Assembly: GCA_028868825.1 (NCBI GenBank)
Contig: JAGWTU010000034.1
Location: 1 to 57,287 of the forward strand
Length of the DNA stretch: 57,287 nt
Source of the DNA: Burkholderiales bacterium
GTDB taxonomy: Bacteria; Pseudomonadota; Gammaproteobacteria; Burkholderiales; Burkholderiaceae_C
Direction: 5' to 3'
Of the stretch, positions 56,470-57,287 are shown piece by piece. Below the pieces are notes generated by a model. The model saw only the letters and a program-made list of their open reading frames with translations, was not told the DNA's origin and made no database searches. The position numbers and the translations under genes were made by a program. The stretch's first letter is position 1. Every line of letters starts with the position of its first letter.

Positions 56470-56991
56470 ATGTTGAGCACGACCGAGCTATTGCAGAACA
56501 TCAACGTATATCAAGCGCACTTTTCAACCGCGAAAGACATACGAGAACTCCTGCTTCCCTCAAAGGCTGCGCTGCTGGATGTTTGCGGCTGGCTGGAAGA
56601 AGCGATGGACAAGCTTGTAGCCGATTGCGCCGCTCGCTGCAATCTGTCTCCTACCCGTCAGCAAGTCGTCCAACGAGATTACATTAGGAAGACGTACGGG
56701 TTTGAGTATGAGCGTCACTTCGAGAAGATGCTGACATCAGTTGTCGGGTTCAGAATTCTCGAAGAAGCCGAAGCGCAGATGGGCCTTACTACACTGGCAC
56801 CATTTACTGCTGCCGTATCCTCTTTGGTACCACTGCGAAATCATTACGCACACACACACTTAGACGCCACTCAACCTTATCCGAAGAATATCACTTCGAT
56901 ACCTTCGCCTAGCGCTTTAGTGCCGTTTGTGAATCAGGCTGATTCCGCGCTCCAAGCCCTAGAGAATGCGCTGGTCGGACTGCATTGCTGA
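56470..56991 (+). CDS. HEPN-domain protein, predicted RNase partner of the DUF262 protein
   Basis: 173 residues, mostly helical. VPLRNHYAHTH contains the HEPN catalytic motif RNxxxH (Arg123, His128), following a long helical N-terminus and AEAQMGLTTLAPFTAAVSS. This resembles RiboL-PSP/MAE-type HEPN proteins, which I recall being found beside DUF262 genes. HEPN proteins usually cut RNA in toxin or abortive-infection systems. A GTG two codons upstream, directly after the DUF262 stop, is an alternative start. No antitoxin of the MNT type is present, so DUF262 may be the controlling partner. Confidence 0.75.
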   Translation: MLSTTELLQNINVYQAHFSTAKDIRELLLPSKAALLDVCGWLEEAMDKLVADCAARCNLSPTRQQVVQRDYIRKTYGFEYERHFEKMLTSVVGFRILEEAEAQMGLTTLAPFTAAVSSLVPLRNHYAHTHLDATQPYPKNITSIPSPSALVPFVNQADSALQALENALVGLHC

Positions 56992-57055
56992 TCCTTTTGC
57001 TTGACTCGGCAGCAAGCGAGATGAAACAGCAGCCCCACAACAGTCGCAAACTGAT

Positions 57056-57185
57056 GCCTAACCCCTCGCTCAAGAGCCGAGCCCCAACAGCAAAGCACTA
57101 GGCCCGCGCTACAGTGCAGGCCATCATCTGTAGCGCGGGCCTAGCGCTTTCCTGCCGGGCCCGGCTTAGCTCGAACTACAAGGGC
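57056..57185. other. attC-like recombination site (59-base-element type) ending the cassette
   Basis: Begins with GCCTAAC (RYYYAAC), followed by TCGCTCAAGAGCCGA and, on the far side, CGGCTTAGCTCGAA; these match the order of the aadA1 attC (CTAAC, TCG, TCAAG, CCGA ... CGGCTTAACTCAA). Between them lie arms of 23 bases (57092-57114 and 57128-57150) pairing at 22 positions. The expected terminal GTTRRRY is missing; TACAAGG stands in its place, so the 3' core is degenerate or was replaced. Confidence 0.6.
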
Positions 57186-57287
57186 TTCCCCACTTGTCAA
57201 GCAAAAGAGAGCCATGAGGAATTGCGAAGCAATTCGTCAATGGGATCTGGGCTGGAGAGCGCCGACGATTTGGGCAATGTGCTGAGC
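57186..57287. other. right edge, unassigned, with a short hairpin
   Basis: A perfect 7-bp hairpin GAATTGC-GAA-GCAATTC lies at 57219-57235. All three minus-strand frames are open to the window edge for 16 or more codons, so the end of a leftward gene is possible, but the frame cannot be chosen. Nothing else is supported. Confidence 0.35.

Noticed and set aside
57092..57150. Rho-independent terminator after the HEPN gene
   Set aside because: The stem lacks a T-run and lies inside a larger structure matching an attC site, which explains it better.
57186..57287. C-terminus of an integron integrase or other gene at the right edge
   Set aside because: All three minus-strand frames are open over this short stretch and none shows integrase C-terminal sequence.

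Overview
The window is high-GC DNA (about 70 percent, strongly G/C-biased third codon positions). It is densely packed with genes of a betaproteobacterium, most likely Burkholderiales near Leptothrix, Rubrivivax or Comamonadaceae. Supports are the soxCDYZAXB order, the PHA synthase, the T6SS gene set and a C6-G6 intergenic repeat common in Comamonadaceae-type genomes. The assignment is by recognition only. The last 2 kb are clearly lower in GC and look acquired. No rRNA, tRNA or CRISPR array was seen.

Layout. 1-8.9 kb (minus strand): a type VI secretion envelope operon tssJ-tssK-tssL-tssM-tagF, followed by a cardiolipin synthase cut by the window edge. 9-18.6 kb: mixed housekeeping and accessory genes (a small Gly/His-rich secreted protein, anion transporter, phaC, a metallo-beta-lactamase hydrolase, DAHP synthase, an MFS and a CDF transporter, a methyltransferase, a HugZ-like protein). 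18.8-30.5 kb (plus strand): a thiosulfate-oxidation locus soxCDYZAXB, then dsrE-like, yeeE, soxH-like, an ArsR regulator with candidate persulfide-sensing cysteines, a persulfide dioxygenase-rhodanese fusion and a second yeeE. A dead diheme cytochrome c pseudogene closes this block. 31-34 kb: a ClC channel, a small DUF2892 protein and a Crp/Fnr regulator. 34-38.3 kb: a GntR regulator divergent from suyA-suyB-slcC-comC, for sulfolactate catabolism. 38.4-40.6 kb: an S9 peptidase. 40.6-48.4 kb: a LacI regulator divergent from a seven-gene operon (two ABC permeases, ATPase, binding protein, hpsN, hpsO, hpsP) that reads as a dihydroxypropanesulfonate (DHPS) uptake and oxidation operon. 48.4-54.9 kb: amt, a UbiA/MenA-like prenyltransferase, an aldo/keto reductase, a DUF3422 protein, riboflavin synthase and a methyltransferase. 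55.2-57.2 kb: an integron-like gene cassette carrying a DUF262 protein and a HEPN protein.

How it fits together. The proposed flow is DHPS import by the ABC system, then oxidation by HpsN/O/P to sulfolactate. SlcC and ComC interconvert the sulfolactate enantiomers through sulfopyruvate. SuyAB cleaves (R)-sulfolactate to pyruvate and sulfite. The Sox block handles thiosulfate and sulfane sulfur nearby. The window therefore resembles a 30-kb sulfur island joining organosulfonate and inorganic sulfur metabolism. Operator-like palindromes were found upstream of the suy operon (GntR), the hps operon (LacI) and the DUF2892 gene (Crp type).

The two most interesting items are the ABC-transporter version of the DHPS operon and the DUF262-HEPN pair, a candidate defence module, in an integron-type cassette with an attI-like left end and an attC-like right end but no visible integrase.
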